A DNA stretch of 64,000 bases from assembly GCA_963277665.1 (NCBI GenBank), contig OY728130.1:1367956393-1368020392 (forward strand). Reading direction: 5' to 3'. The translations under genes and the position numbers were made by a program. The notes beneath the pieces were generated by a model. That model saw nothing but the letters and a program-made list of their open reading frames with translations, did not search any database and was not told the origin of the DNA. Below are positions 35,558-48,210 of the stretch, piece by piece. Source of the stretch: Viscum album (lineage: Eukaryota > Streptophyta > Magnoliopsida > Santalales > Viscaceae). Every line of letters begins with the position of its first letter. The first letter of the stretch is position 1.

Positions 35558-35989
35558 ATTTTCCACACCACAATACTTTCTACCCCCAAAAAGAATCATC
35601 AAGAAGATTAGTCTAGAAAGAGATGAGGCCATTGCCATATCATCATCATATCATGCTCTCAAATATCTTGAGCATCCAAACTATGCTGCTATTGAACCCA
35701 AACCAAGGGAATGAATTTATTCCACAATACCTTAACTTGAGAATCAATAATACAAACTGGATGTTCAGTCACAATCATATTAGGTTCTACATAAATTTAC
35801 TACCAATTAAAAACATGATATGGGTCTAAAAGATATTTCTTGAGATGTGAAATGTGAAAAATGTTATGGATTGAAGTTATTTGAGGTGTAAAGGACAAAC
35901 AATAATCCACTTTTCCAAACCATTCAACAAATTGAAAAGGTCCCACATATCACGATGCCAACTTCCATTGTTTTCTAGGCCTTTGATGA

Positions 35990-36480
35990 CCCAAATAAGG
36001 CAAAAATATCAAGAACTCCTAGTCAAAAAATGATAAATCCAAAGGAAATTGACAATAATCCACATAAGATTTATATCGGATATGATCTATCACCACCCTA
36101 TATAGAATCATTTGGATCTTCAGCATCATATCCTGGACCAATCTAGGTCCCACAAGGGAAGATTTAACAACCTCCAACCAACAAATAAAAGATTTAAAAT
36201 TCCAACCATACAAGGCCTCAAAGACTACCATTTTAATAGATGTATAGTAGCTGTTATTGTAGGAAAACTCGACTATAACTAAATGGAAATACCAAGCTCC
36301 TCCAAAGTTAATGACGCAAGCATGAATCATGTATTCAAGAATATATATAGCTTATTCCATCCGACCATCCATTTGAGGGTGGTAAACTATGCTCAACATG
36401 ACCTGAGATCACATCATCTCCTAGAGTCCTCTCTAAAAATGATATATTAACTAGAGATCCATACTAGAAAAAATAGAATA
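35990..36480 (-). pseudogene. Integrase fragment, internal region 1
   Basis: The open 103-codon piece at 36330-36019 reads ACVINFGGAWYFHLVIVEF, then YNNSYYTSIKMVVFEALYG, then a PRLVQDMMLKIQ block and a KSYVDYCQFPLDL block. This is the end of the gypsy integrase core and the linker to GPY/F. The DDE glutamate region should lie just upstream (about 36400), where GGMDG-like sequence is visible in a shifted frame. Inactive. Confidence 0.8.
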
Positions 36481-37559
36481 TGAAACTCTATGAAACCTAA
36501 AAATCCCATGAACATATAGATATATTTTATCCTAAACATTGGTTGTATTACAAATGGTAATAAAGTGAGATGATTTGTTCAATTGGTCAATCACTACCCA
36601 AATTGCTTTATTTCCTTGATGTGTACATAGAAAATTGACCACAAAGTATATCAATATATCATACCACTTTCAAGTAATCATAGGGAGGGGATGAAGTAAA
36701 CCTGAAGGCTTCTGATATTTGACCTTGGTTTGCTGATAAGTATAATAGAGGAAGAAAAATCAATAATTTACTATTTCATACCCGACCACTGGAATCAATG
36801 CCTCATATCATAACACATATTAGACATTCCTAGGTCAACCACCCACTAGGAATGATGAAAACACCCATCACTGCCTTCCTCATAGGAAAAGGAACAACAT
36901 AACAGTTCTTGAAGTAAAAGATTCCCTTTGGAGATAAAGAACATTCATTGATGGTCTCCCCCACCATATAAAGAATTATGGATACCTCAAAACTCATCAT
37001 CAAGAGACTGATCCTAAAGTCTAATCTTAAGAAGAGTGGATGTAAAATAAACACTTTTCATAACACACCTGGTCTCATTCACCCAAACTCCCAAATTCAT
37101 ACAAGAAAAAAGGTCCATGAGTTTTAAATCTTATGATGATTCCTTCACATCTTGGGGTGGTAAAAATCTGTTAAGAGTCTCAATTTAAACATTACCCTTT
37201 CCATGAGTGTAGGAAATTTCAAAGTAAAAATATTATAGGCACTCAAACCATTGTCTCTATCATAGATTAAAATATTTCTATAAAAATATATAACTCTAGA
37301 TCTTGTGATTAGAGTAGATGGTAAAACTTTCCCCAAAAAGGTAGTGCTACCAACCCTCAAGGGAGTAAACCACAACTACAAGTTTTAAATCACGAGTGGT
37401 AGAGTTATTCTCATGTGAAAAATATAACGAGAAACATAAGCCACCACATGATTTCCTTGCATAGGAACACAACAAAAAATTTAACCCGAAGCATAAAAAA
37501 AGACCACGTATCCCTACCCATCTTATAGATGAGTTAACACTGGAGATGAATTCAAACGA

Positions 37560-38400
37560 CACTTAAACTCATCGAAGGAACTTTTTCATTTCGAATTACA
37601 AATGAAATTAACTCCCTTCTAAGTGAGAGAGGTCAAATGAGAAGTTAACTTAGATTAATATTTCATGAACTGATAGAAATACCATGTCAAACCCAAAAAG
37701 CTTCAAATCTCAAAGACATTTCGCGGTTCTTCCCACGAAAAGAAAACTTTCACATTTTTAGGATCAATTGAAATACTATGTTCTAAGACCACATGTCCTA
37801 ATAAATTCACTTACTGAATCTAGAATTGGAACTTTGATAGCATGGACTAAAGTCAGTGATCCCTCAAAACATCCAAAACTACTCTCAAATGAAGCACATG
37901 ATCATGCTCAGTTTTTATATAAACCAAGATATCATCTACAAATAACACAATTAAAGAGTCGATGCATTGGAAAAAAATCATATTTACCAACACCATAAAA
38001 ACAAAAGGAGAGTTTTTTAGGCCGAAAGGAATAACAAAATACTCATATTGAAAATAACTTCTCCTGAATATAGTCTTTGGAATATCAAACTCCTTAATCT
38101 TGAGCTGGCGGTAACTAGACCAAAGATCAATCTTAGAGAACCACTTTTACCCTTTCACCTAATAAAATAAATATTCAATGTGTGGAAATGGGTACTTATT
38201 ATTGACCATAACCCAATTTAGCTTCCAATAATTGACACACAAGAAAAGGGTTTCGTTGGAATTCTTAGAGAAAAACGTCTTTGTTTTCAAAGGCGACACA
38301 CTGGGTCTAAAGAATATTTTGGAAATCAAGTCATACAACTGGTTCTTTAATTCCTTCAGATCATTTGGTTCCAAATGGTAAGATGGAATGGATACTTTTT
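37560..38400 (-). pseudogene. RT fragment, internal region 1
   Basis: From 38374 downward the minus strand reads LKELKNQLYDLISKIFFRPS, LCVNYWKLN, and PHIEYLF. After frameshifts comes LIVLFVDDILVYIKTEHDH (about 37880-37950), with an intact FVDD box. An RNase H-linker block NVFEI.SFLGLTWYF follows at about 37700. The order and spacing match the RT at 1-953. Many stops. Confidence 0.85.
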
Positions 38401-38784
38401 AGTACCTGAAACCAAGTTAATAGAGAAATCCACCTCCCTCTCCCTTGGTAGGATAATTTTTTTGATGGAAACACTTCTAGAAACTCAAAAGTTATTGGAG
38501 GAAGTTCTCAATAAGAGGATTCTTACTAAAATTCAATAGTATATCTAGAAATCATCCTACCCATATCTATAAGAGGAGGTTTGGATCCCATAGACCTCAA
38601 GTACTATTCTCCCTAAAAAACATTATTCTCCCTATCAGGGGTAGAAACAAACACTCATTGATGATAATAGTTAATTTAAGATTTATGATAAACCAACTAG
38701 TCCATTCTAAGGATAAAATTCAGTAAATCCACTTCAAGAACCAAAAATTACTAGAATAGACCATTCACTACTGGAAAAACAGCC

Positions 38785-39010
38785 TATACCCACGGTTCAA
38801 AACCGTGGGTATAGCCCCCAAAACCATGGGTATAGCCTATACCCACAGTTTTGGGAACCGTGGGCTGGAATGGCATCGGGATAGGTCCCCAGCCTATACC
38901 CACAGTTTTCCAAAACCGTGGGTATAGGTGTCCTGCCACCATGTCACCAAAACATATCTAATTGTCACGGTGTCAACGGCTTTTACCCACGGTTTCAAAA
39001 CCGTGGGTAT
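38785..39010. repeat. Left subterminal inverted motif array of the small CACTA
   Basis: At least eight half-sites of TATACCCACGGTTTT and its inverse occur here, mostly as head-to-head pairs separated by two to six bases. A matching array occupies about 39150-39570. Confidence 0.85.
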
Positions 39011-39029
39011 AGGTCCTAAAATAATGCAG

Positions 39030-39097
39030 GCGCCGAGTTTCGATCTCGCGACCTTTCCGCTGCAAACACCGCGTCTAACCACTATGATAAAATCACC
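39030..39097 (-). other. tRNA-like segment (A-box and B-box like) within the small CACTA
   Basis: The minus strand has ATAGTGGTTAGACGCGG, similar to a tRNA D-arm and Pol III A box. About 30 bases further comes GGTCGCGAGATCGAAACTC, similar to a T-arm and B box. CGAG and CTCG pair across an ATCGAAA loop. The acceptor ends GGTGATT and GGCGCC do not pair, and I see no good anticodon stem. So it is not a functional tRNA gene but a tRNA- or SINE-derived piece. Confidence 0.4.

Positions 39098-39102
<5 letters not shown>

Positions 39103-39134
<32 letters not shown>
39103..39134. repeat. TA microsatellite
   Basis: About 15 TA units with one interruption, in the centre of the small CACTA element. 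Confidence 0.95.
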
Positions 39135-39137
<3 letters not shown>

Positions 39138-39599
39138 GTTAAATATATTTATAAAAACCGTCGGTATAGAGGGAAGAACCGTGGGTATAGGGTTCCCGCC
39201 AAAAAAAGTTTCTTTCCCGCGGAAAAAAAAATTCCCCACACACACAAAAGTGACCTATACCGACGGTTTTTCATAACCGTGGGTATAACAATTTTATCCC
39301 AAACCTATCCCCACGGTTTTCCCCAAAACCATGGGGATAGGTACACCTATACCCATGGTTTTGGGAAACCGCGGGTATAGGTCACTTTTCAGGACCAATC
39401 CCCACGGTTTGGGAAAACCTTGGAGATAGACCCCCCTATACCCACGGTTTTGGAAAACCGTGGGTATAGGTCTTCAATAGACACCTATACCCACGGTTTT
39501 CCAAAACCGTGGGTATAGGGGGGGTCTATCCCCACGGTTTTGGAGAAAACTGTGGGGATAGGTCCATTTTCTAGTAGTGATTCTTAGATAAAGAAAAAG

Positions 39600-39930
39600 A
39601 ACAACAGGGGCATCAAAGACCCTAAACTCTCTTTTACTTGAGAGGTGTTTCAATCTCCATATCATAAGGAATTAGACCTGTTAGAAGATCCAACATATAC
39701 AAAGTGTGAGTTGATACAAAATAATGAGATGAAACAATATCAAATAAATTAGTCACCAAAGACAAAGCAATAGAAATGTTACCTATCACTATCATAGGAC
39801 CCACATCATTTTCCACTAGAGATTCATCCACAGTGTGAAGTTGCTTCATTCTTGATATTTGTGGTTGTAACCCCATTATTCTTAAAGAATCTAACTGAAC
39901 CATAGTTCCTCTCAGTACTTATGATCCTGT
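39600..39930 (-). pseudogene. Protease-like fragment, internal region 1
   Basis: The open piece 39903-39634 reads VIGNISIALSLVTNLFDIVSSHYF. In gypsy elements this block is LFDTGASHSF, so the catalytic TG is lost. The same lesion pattern is seen in internal region 2. Confidence 0.7.
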
Positions 39931-40289
39931 TTCACTATGTGGGGTATTAAAAACATGGATAAACCTTTATAAGTGTCCTAAACACCCACATGAGAAATAA
40001 ATATTTGGTGCCTATGTGCAAGAACAATTTAAGTTCCCAACCTTGCCACATTGGAAACAAGCCAGTGGGACTTTACCAAACACTATAATAGATCTAGAAT
40101 AATTTTTCTATTGAGGATGACCACCATGATTTTCACTATGTGGATCATTCATATTCCTCTTACCCTTAAATAATCTTCTAAAGATTCCAATAAGAGTAAG
40201 AGGAACCCTAGTCAACCCTAACTTACCATCTAGGTCGATTTTTTCCATTAGATCCCAATACAGAACATCATCATAAGAGGTAAGATTTA

Positions 40290-40800
40290 TCATAAAGACC
40301 TGAGATCATATATCTAATCGAAGATCTATCTGAAACCTCTATCACTTTAGCTTCTCATTTATCACCACCTCAAGTGAAAATTGAGCAAGTTCATCAAAAT
40401 GAATAATATACTGATTCACTATCCAATCACCCTGGTGAATGTTGAGAAACTATGTGGAATTAGTCGATACCATCGACTCTAGATAAAACTACCACATAAA
40501 AAGGTTCTTAAAGTCTTACTACTCTAATCCCTCATTACTATTATCTAGAACTATAGAATCCCACAATCTCCTACTACACCCCTCAAGATTTAAGACAACA
40601 CACTTCACTTTAATAGAATATGAAATATTCAAGAACTCAAAGATCTACTAAATCTTTCCCAACTATTCATATGACTCCTAAGGACAATTCATTCCCTAGA
40701 AAGATGGTGTTTTCTGATGAAGAAAATCTTGGTCTCAATCTCTACAATCATCCCTTCTAGGTTACACCTGTGGATCCTGAATGAGAATAGGTGTGGATCC
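40290..40800 (-). pseudogene. Gag fragment, internal region 1
   Basis: Aligned at nucleotide level with the gag open frame of internal region 2 (47460-47738). Conserved pieces include the complement of GACTTTAAGAACCTTTTTATG at about 40499-40520. Stops in every frame. A decayed knuckle CFQCGKVGN follows at about 40050, with His changed to Asn. Confidence 0.65.
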
Positions 40801-41247
40801 TTGGCCTAGATCTTGGACCACACATATAACTACCTCTATGAGACTCCGAAAAACTTGTGGGTTCACTTTCTATGGTTCATCACCAGCTCCCTCCTGAAGT
40901 ATTATCAAACGTCTTCTTAGGGGCATGGTACTACACAAAATCAAAGTATAACAATTAAACATATATCAAGAGTCATAATAAAAACAAATTTATTAGTTAT
41001 AAGTCAACTTAGAAACAAAAATCTAAGATCAAATTTTGGGAAAAGTATAGAATCATATAAAAAAACTTTTCAAAGACACTCTTTCCCAACCACCCATGGT
41101 AGCTTAAGGATCACTACAATGAGATCTAGACAAGAAATCACTTGTATCCTACCCCTAAAGTCCCAAAAATCCTATCTAATGTCTACTATAACATCTCAAA
41201 TTTTATACCAACACTCAATAATAGAAAAAAAACCCTTGATACCAATT

Positions 41248-43364
41248 TTTTAAGAACCAACTAGGGAAACCTATTAAATCAATACCCGAATCAATCCTTA
41301 CATGACTCGAAGGGAAGTCCTAATCCCTAAGGGCTAACGATTAGTGATTAGGAATTAGGAATGATCAAGGGGAATTATTTATACACAAGAATAATGAAAA
41401 AATACCAAAGAAGTATATAATAATCCATAAATAGTCGATATGCCAATATAGTCATCAAGAGAGAAACACCACAAGACAGACATGTATATATCCTAAAAAA
41501 TAATAACAATCCAAAACATCTCATAACTAATGATAATTTCATCACAATATATACTTGAAACAGGTAGAACACATACTCCACTTATCACCATAAGATTATA
41601 AGGTCTTACTATCAAAAACACCCACCACCTACAAGTGGTGCTTTCTCTTTTTTTGGACCTTGTAGAAGAAAGTTTATAAATGACCAAAGAAAAAAGTAGG
41701 ATGTGATAAACACTATACCAGTAGGATCCCATCAAGAATTCTGTAAGTATTCCATATAAAATAAACCAAATATGATCAATTTTAAATAAAACATTGCATT
41801 TAAATATTTTTCTAAATTTATAATAAAACATACTTTTCACATCATTTCAATGGTAATTATAAATCAGGTATATCAAACAGGAATGAATAAGCCTTTCTAT
41901 TTAATAGGAATGAATAAATATTTTTAATCATAGCACCATCATTATATGCCCTAGGTTTAGTTAGATCAAGGCTCAATAATCCTCACACATATCAGTGAAA
42001 TTTATCTCCAGGTGTTCACACTTCCCTAGATCTTAGGACTATGGGGAATAGGAGTCCACCCTAATGAATGAACTCCACACCCTCATCAAGGTTAATTTTA
42101 TGTCACCATCATTAATTTGTGGCTAGGTAGAGCTAATACATACCTAACATTCTTATCCTCAACTAGCCACTAACTACCTAGTCTTCCTTGTGCTTCAAAG
42201 AAATAAATTAAATGGAAAATCATTTGTCTCAAATTAGTTTCATCAATCATTTCTCAAGAATCCCCAAATCAAGTTTCAAAACATTCCATTTCATTTCAAA
42301 AACTAACATAAAAAGGTTTTCATAAAAACTCATGTATTTAAAAACAATTAATTTCATTAAAAATCCATAAAATACTTCATGCCTTTATTTCTGAAGGATA
42401 ATCATAAAAATCATTCATCAAATCATTCATTTAAATTCTAAATCATTTTCCAGAAATCAATACTTTATTTTAAAATCCAATTCCAAGTAGATTTTATCAC
42501 ACACCATTGCATTTGAAACATTCATCAAGAGTCTCAAACCATGATTTGAAAATCAATTAAAAATCCATTTCAAATCAAGGAAGAAACAATAGTTTATATT
42601 TGTAGGAATTTACTTATAAAACCACCTAACTCAATCATAGGATCAAAAACTACCCAAAAATGGATCCACAATTGGGGAGAGGCGAAGGGATAAAATCAAC
42701 CAAGTGGGAATCCTATAAACATAGTCCAAAAACTGATATCTATATCCATAAATGATATAAGTATCTAAAACCCTTAAAGAAGGAGATAAAAGAGTAAAGG
42801 ATAATTCACAATTCGACCAAGATTACACTTATTGAAAGATATTTAATGATTCAATCGACACTTCGATCCATGAAGAACCATGGTTGGAAGGTCCAAAATT
42901 GCCTATAGAGAGCCTTTAAGGCTGAATGGGTTGAATGGAGTTCATTGGAGGAGGAATTATATTTAAAATAAAGGTTTTAGGCAACATAATTATGATACTA
43001 CCCTAGACTTTATAGCCTAGATAGGCATCACCAACTAGCTGGTGGTTCCAGGTAGAATGCCTGCACCACTGGAAGCTCCACTGGTTAGTTATTAAACTTT
43101 TTTTAAGAACTCCTTACTACTATAATGCCACTGAATGTCTGGTGGGTCTCATCGGGAAACCAATGGACCTCCTGTAGCTATTCTATCTACATACTTAGGT
43201 CCACTCTTGAGCTGAACTCCCGAGACACCTCTGAGACTCTCAAGAAAGAATAAAAACACACCCGTGACCCCTATAAAGGCTTAAAAAAGTATGAACAAAC
43301 AATAATCAATATGTTAATCAAGAAAATAAATATAAAAAAATATTTTACATGGAAGAAGCTTTAA
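41248..43364 (-). repeat. LTR B of the tandem array, shared by both units
   Basis: It aligns with A and C from TTTTAAGAACCAAC to AGTTAAT. The left neighbour is the PBS of internal region 1 and the right neighbour is the PPT of internal region 2 (GGTGGGGAGAAT on the minus strand, about 43365-43376). It contains the uninterrupted version of the site where LTR G entered LTR C (ATATC at about 42742). No conserved open frame. Confidence 0.85.
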
Positions 43365-44129
43365 AGAAGTTAATATTCTCCCCACCATAATTATTTATTC
43401 TATAGAAAGCCTCATCAAGAAGACTGGTCCACAAAGAGATGAGGCCACTACTCTCTCATTATTATATCATGTTCCCATGACTCATGAGAATTTGAACCAT
43501 TACACCACAAAACCCATAATAAGAGAATGTATTTATTCCTCAACACCTTTACTTGAGAATCAATAATCTAAACTGGATGATCAGTCACAGTCATATCAAT
43601 TTTCATATCAAGGTCCTCCCAATTCAAAACATGAGATGGGTCTGAAAGATATTTATTAATATATAATAAATGAAAAAATTATATATCATAGTAATACAAG
43701 GTGGAAATACCAAACAATAATCCACCTTTTCAAACCACTCTACAACTTAAAAAGGTCCCACATATCTTGGTTCCAACTTCCCTTGTTTTAAAATCTATTG
43801 ATGACCCAGCTGATTCAAGGCTCTCAAGAACAATTGTTCACTAACCAAGAAATATAAAGGATGTTGATGAAAATAAACATAATATTTATAATTAATTCAA
43901 GCCATCTCCATCATCCATAAAATCATATGAATCTTTATCATCTTTTCTGGGATCAAGCTAGGCTCCACAAGGGAAGTTTCAAAACCTTCGACCGATAAAG
44001 TGGAGATTTATAAGGTCTCAAAGGTTTCCATTTTAATGGATTACTATTATATTTTATTGTAAGAAAACTTGAACATCCCAAAATGGAAATATCAAGCTCC
44101 CCTAAAGTCAAGGATACAAGCAAAAATCA

Positions 44130-44560
44130 TGTATTCAAGAATATGTATAGCCCATTACATATGACCATCTGTCTGAGGGTGGTATGATATGCTTAACTTG
44201 ACCTGAGATCCCATCACCTCTTTTAGGACTCTCAAAAAATGAGATGCGCTCTAGGGATCCCTATAAGAAACAACAACATATGGACCTTCATACAACCTAA
44301 AAATATCCATTACATACAGTTTTTCTATATCCTCAACTTTGGTGGTATCACGAATATGAATAAAGCGATAAGATTTGGTTAATCGGTCAATCAACACCCA
44401 AATAAAATTATTTACTTGATGAGTATGTAGAAACCTGACCATAAAGTCCATTGATATATCATTCCACTTCTAAGTCGGCATAAGGAGAGGCTGAATCAAA
44501 CCAAAAGGATTCTAATTCTCAAACTTGATTTACTGACTGGTAAAACGATGGAAAAAAATA
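44130..44560 (-). pseudogene. Integrase core fragment, internal region 2
   Basis: The open 66-codon piece 44451-44251 reads FIWVLIDRLTKSYRFIHIRD and LYVMDIFRLYEGPYVVVSYRDP. It matches the DRLTKSAHF and IVSDRDP blocks around the first two catalytic aspartates of gypsy integrase. SDRD has become SYRD, so one catalytic Asp is conserved only in part. Inactive. Confidence 0.85.
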
Positions 44561-45149
44561 AAAAACATCCTATTTAATATATGGACACCAAAATTGATGA
44601 CTTATATAATAAAAAATATTATTAATTCCTGGGTGAACCATCCACTAGGAATGGGGAAAATTCACCATCACTGCCTTCCTCGTAGGAGAAGGAATGACAT
44701 AATGGATCCTAAAGCAAGGGATTACCTATGAAGATAGTGACTATTCATTGATGGTCTCCCCACCATATAAAAAATTTTAGATACCTCAGAACTAATCATT
44801 AATAAGCTATTCTTGAAGGATTATATAAATAAGATAGGATACCAACTTAACACTTTCTAGAACAAACCCGGTCTCATCCTCCTAGACTCTAAAATGAATG
44901 TGAGAAAAGAGGGCTAGGATATTTTACTCCTCTAACAATTACTTCACAGCATGGGGTGGAAAATTTCTATTAAGAAACGTCCCCCTTTCTAGGGGTGTAG
45001 GAAATATAAAAGTTAAAATATTACTGGTACTACACCCATCACCTCTGTTGGAAATTCAAATATTTATATGAAAAGGTATAACTCAAGCTCTTTTGATCAG
45101 AGTAGGTATTAAAACATTTCCAAAAAAGGTAGTTTCATAAACCCTTAAA

Positions 45150-45420
45150 GGTGTTCACTATAGTTGAAAGTTATAAATTGTGAGTGGGATAGTTATTCTC
45201 ATGTTTTTGAAGATGATGGGTACTATAATCCACCACATGAATTTCCTTTATGATAACGAAACCCAAACCTAAACCTGATGCAATATAAAAGATGATGTAT
45301 CCTTGCCTATACTCTAGAAGATTCACCATTGGAGATAAAGGGAAAAAATGATTCAATAATTGAAAGAAGTATGAAATTTTGAATCTCAAATGAACTTCAC
45401 TTCCTTCCAAGTAAGAGAAG
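45150..45420 (-). pseudogene. RNase H fragment, internal region 2
   Basis: The open 79-codon piece reads IASGLGLGFVIIKE and HHLQKHENNYPTHNL. In gypsy RNase H these blocks are DASGLGLGCVLMQ and RQLRKHEQNYPTHDLEL. The catalytic first Asp is replaced by Ala-adjacent Ile. Decayed. Confidence 0.8.
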
Positions 45421-45639
45421 TCAAAGGAGAATCCAACTTAGAGAAATATTTCCAGAAAAGGTGGTAATAACCTACCAAACCCAAAAAGATATAAATTTAA
45501 AAGACATACCATGGTTCTTCCCATGACAAGATAACTTTAAACATTTTAGGATAAATTAAGAAACCATGTTCCAAGACCACGTGACCTAATAAATTCACTT
45601 CTTGAATCTAGATTTTTTACTTTGAAAACTCATCATAAA

Positions 45640-46130
45640 TTAGTGATCCTTCAAGATATCTAAAACTATTGTTGAATGAAGCACATGATCCTCCTCAGTT
45701 TTTGAATATACAAAGATGTCATCCATGAATACCATAATGAAAGATTCAATATATTGGAGAAAAATCCTATTCATTAGTTCCATAAACACAACAAGAGTGT
45801 TGTCCAGGATGGCATACATAACAAGATACTCATACTAACCATACCTACTCCTGAATGCGGTATTTTGAATATCATACTCCTTGACCCCAAGATGGTGGTA
45901 ACTAGACCAAAGATCAATCATATAGAACCACTTTTCCCCTTTCAGTTGATCAAAAAAACCATCAATGTGGGAAAATAGGTTATTGTTCTTAACTGTAACC
46001 CAATTGATCTTCCGGTAATTGGCACATAAGTGAAGGTTTCCATTGGACTTCTTGATGAAAAACATTAGTGCTAACCAAGGTGACACACTAGGTCTAATGA
46101 AGCCTTTGGATATCAAGTCATATAACTTTT
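45640..46130 (-). pseudogene. RT fragment, internal region 2
   Basis: The open 93-codon piece 46116-45835 reads ISKGFIRPSVSPWLA, LCANYRKINWVTVKN, and FYMIDLWSSYHHLGV. After one frameshift it continues as FMELMNRIFLQYIESF and VFMDDIFVYSKTEEDH (about 45680-45800), so the FMDD catalytic box survives. Orientation and order agree with the array. Confidence 0.88.
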
Positions 46131-46559
46131 TATTTAATTACTTTATCTCATATTGTTCCAAATGGTAAGAGGGAATAAATACTAGCTGAGTAACCTACAC
46201 TAAGTCAATAGAGAACTCCACCTCCATCTCCAGTGGTAGGACAAAATTTTTTAATAGAAACAATTCTAGAAACTTAATAGATAATTGAGGAAGTTCACCA
46301 TAAGAGGATTATTAATCCATTTCAACAATATACATGGATATCATCATACCTAGATCTAGAAGAAGAGATATAAATTAGCTAGACCTTGGGTCCCATTCTC
46401 CCTAAAAACAAGGCCCTCCCCATAGGGTGTAGAAAATAACACCCATAGATGATAATAGTTAATCCAAGATTTATGAGCAACCAACCAATACCTTCTAAGG
46501 ATAACATCTAGTGAATTAATTTTAAGAACAAAAAATTCCCAGATAAGCCCATTCTTAGA

Positions 46560-46890
46560 TAAAGAAAAAGAACAATAGGGGAATTACAAACCTTTCTCTC
46601 TCTTTGTACTAAGAGGTTTTGCAATCTTCATCACATAAGGCATTAGATCCATTGAAAGATATAATATATCCATAGTGTGGGTTGATACAAAAGAATGAGA
46701 TACCTTGATATCAAATAAAGTATTCACCAAAGATAAAGTAATAGAAATTGTTACTATCAATGTTATAGGACCCACATTAGTTTCCATGGGAGATTTATCC
46801 ACTGTGTGAAATAGATTCTCTCTTGATGCTTGTGGATAGAACCCCTTTATTCTTGAAGCATCTGAATGCGCCACATTTTATATCAGTACT
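46560..46890 (-). pseudogene. Protease-like fragment, internal region 2
   Basis: The 96-codon open piece reads LIVTISITLSLVNTLFDIKVSHSF. The retropepsin LFDTGASHSF is recognisable but TGA is replaced by IKV, so it cannot be active. Confidence 0.75.
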
Positions 46891-47439
46891 AATGAGATCA
46901 TTCCATGACACAGGGCAATAGAAATATAGAAAAACCTCTAAAAGTGTCCAAAATTCCTGTATGAGCTATAAATATTAAGTGACTCAGTATAAGAACACTT
47001 TGAGTTCCCAAACTTTCCACATTAGAAACAAGTTAGTGGGTCTTTACAAGAAATTATAGTAGATATGGAAGAAGTTTTCTATTGACCACCACCACCATTG
47101 TTTCCAATACAAGGATCATTCTACTTCCTTTTCCCATTATAGGAACCACTAAAGCTTCTAATAGGAGTAGGAGGAAATCCATTAAACCCTGACTTACAAT
47201 CTAGGTCAATCTCCGCCATCAGATCCCTATCTAGAACATCATCATAAGAGGTAAGATTAAGTATAAAGAACTTATATTTTATATCTTATTGAAGAACAAT
47301 CTAAAACCTTCGGGACTTTATCTTCTCACTTGTCACCACCTCAAGTGAAAACTAGGAAAGTTCAATAAAATGATTAGTGTAATGATTCACTTTCTAATCA
47401 ACCTAGTTAAGGCTGAGAAACTCCATGGACTTAGCCAAT

Positions 47440-47760
47440 ACCATTTACTATAGATAGAACTACTCCATAAAAAGGTTCTTGAAGTCTTTCCACTCTAATC
47501 CCTCATTCCACTTAACTAATACCATAGAATCCCAACTTCTCTTACTAGGCCCCTCAAGTTTTAATAGGACACACTTCACTTTAATGGAATCTAGAATCTC
47601 TAATAACTTGAAGAGTCGCTCAATATTTCTCAATTGATCCTTTACCTTTTGATGACCATCCATTCCCTTAAAAGATAGTGGTTTATGATTAAGAAAATTT
47701 TGGTATTGATCTCTACTATAATCCCTTCTAGGTACCACCTGTGGACCCTAAATTATGTGA
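47440..47760 (-). pseudogene. Gag fragment, internal region 2
   Basis: The 92-codon open piece reads FLNHKPLSFKGMDGHQKVKD, NIERLFKLLEI, and VLLKLEGPSKRSWDSM. It corresponds to the FxG...A..WL..IE and L.G.A..WW segments of plant gypsy gag. Start and end are lost to stops. Confidence 0.75.
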
Positions 47761-48194
47761 ATTCTTATCCCAAAGCTTGGAACACACACGCTACTACCTC
47801 TATGATATTCTGGTCACCTGGAGGGTTTACTGGCTGTGGTTCATCAGCATATCCCTCCTGAAGTCTGATTGGACAAATTCTCGGGGAAATGATACTACAC
47901 TACATCAATAGATAATAAGGAAAAATCAATCAAGATATATAATAACACTAAATATAATAATTATAACTCAACTTATAAATACAAATAATGGATAAATATT
48001 TGGGAAAAGTCTAAAATTAGATAAAAAAACTCCTCAAAGACACTATTTCCCAACCACCCATGGTAACTTAAGGCTCAATACAATGATAGATAGCCAGTAA
48101 CTCACTCATAACCTATCCCTTAAGTCTTGAAAATCTTGTATCCTATCAAACAAGAAATACCAAATTGTATATTGACACTTAAGAAGATTCAAAA

Positions 48195-48210
48195 GCTCCT
48201 TTGATACCAT
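48195..48210 (-). promoter_or_regulatory. Primer-binding site of array unit 2
   Basis: The minus strand reads TGGTATCAAAGGAGC, close to the initiator tRNA-Met PBS TGGTATCAGAGC, two bases from the end of LTR C. A matching site TGGTATCAAGGG lies next to LTR B at about 41234-41245. Confidence 0.7.

Larger units (their letters stand above)
38766..39579. mobile_element. Non-autonomous CACTA element (814 bp), TSD ATT
   Basis: The left end is CACTACTGGAAAA and the right end, inverted, CACTACTAGAAAA. The TSD ATT is perfect at 38763-38765 and 39580-39582. Internal region 2 of the array keeps the empty site (ATT at 46551-46553, within CCCATTCTTAG). Some 20 copies of CCTATACCCACGG and its inverse occur as facing pairs near both ends, forming hairpins. 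The middle holds a tRNA-like segment and a TA microsatellite. There is no transposase. The ends differ from the 11.9-kb CACTA and the subterminal motif is unrelated, so another CACTA family must have moved it. Confidence 0.93.
35558..41247 (-). mobile_element. Internal region 1 of the array (gag-pol remnant)
   Basis: On the minus strand from 41247: a PBS with TGGTATCAAGGG (about 41234-41245), gag (about 40300-40800), a CFQCGKVGN knuckle (about 40050), protease-like, RT, RNase H, integrase, and a PPT at about 35560-35590. Gag-pol is full of stops. A non-autonomous CACTA element interrupts the gag-PR to RT spacer at 38766-39579. Long open frames on the plus strand (37768, 38928) are not coding. 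Confidence 0.85.

Noticed and set aside
39030..39097. Functional tRNA gene
   Set aside because: Acceptor and anticodon stems do not pair. Kept only as a tRNA-like segment.
38894..39380. Open frames of 62 and 150 codons inside the small CACTA
   Set aside because: They translate inverted motif arrays and a microsatellite, and would not be coding.
38766..39579. CRISPR-like array because of regularly recurring inverted motifs
   Set aside because: The motifs alternate in orientation and spacing varies. The ends and TSD fit a CACTA element in a plant genome.
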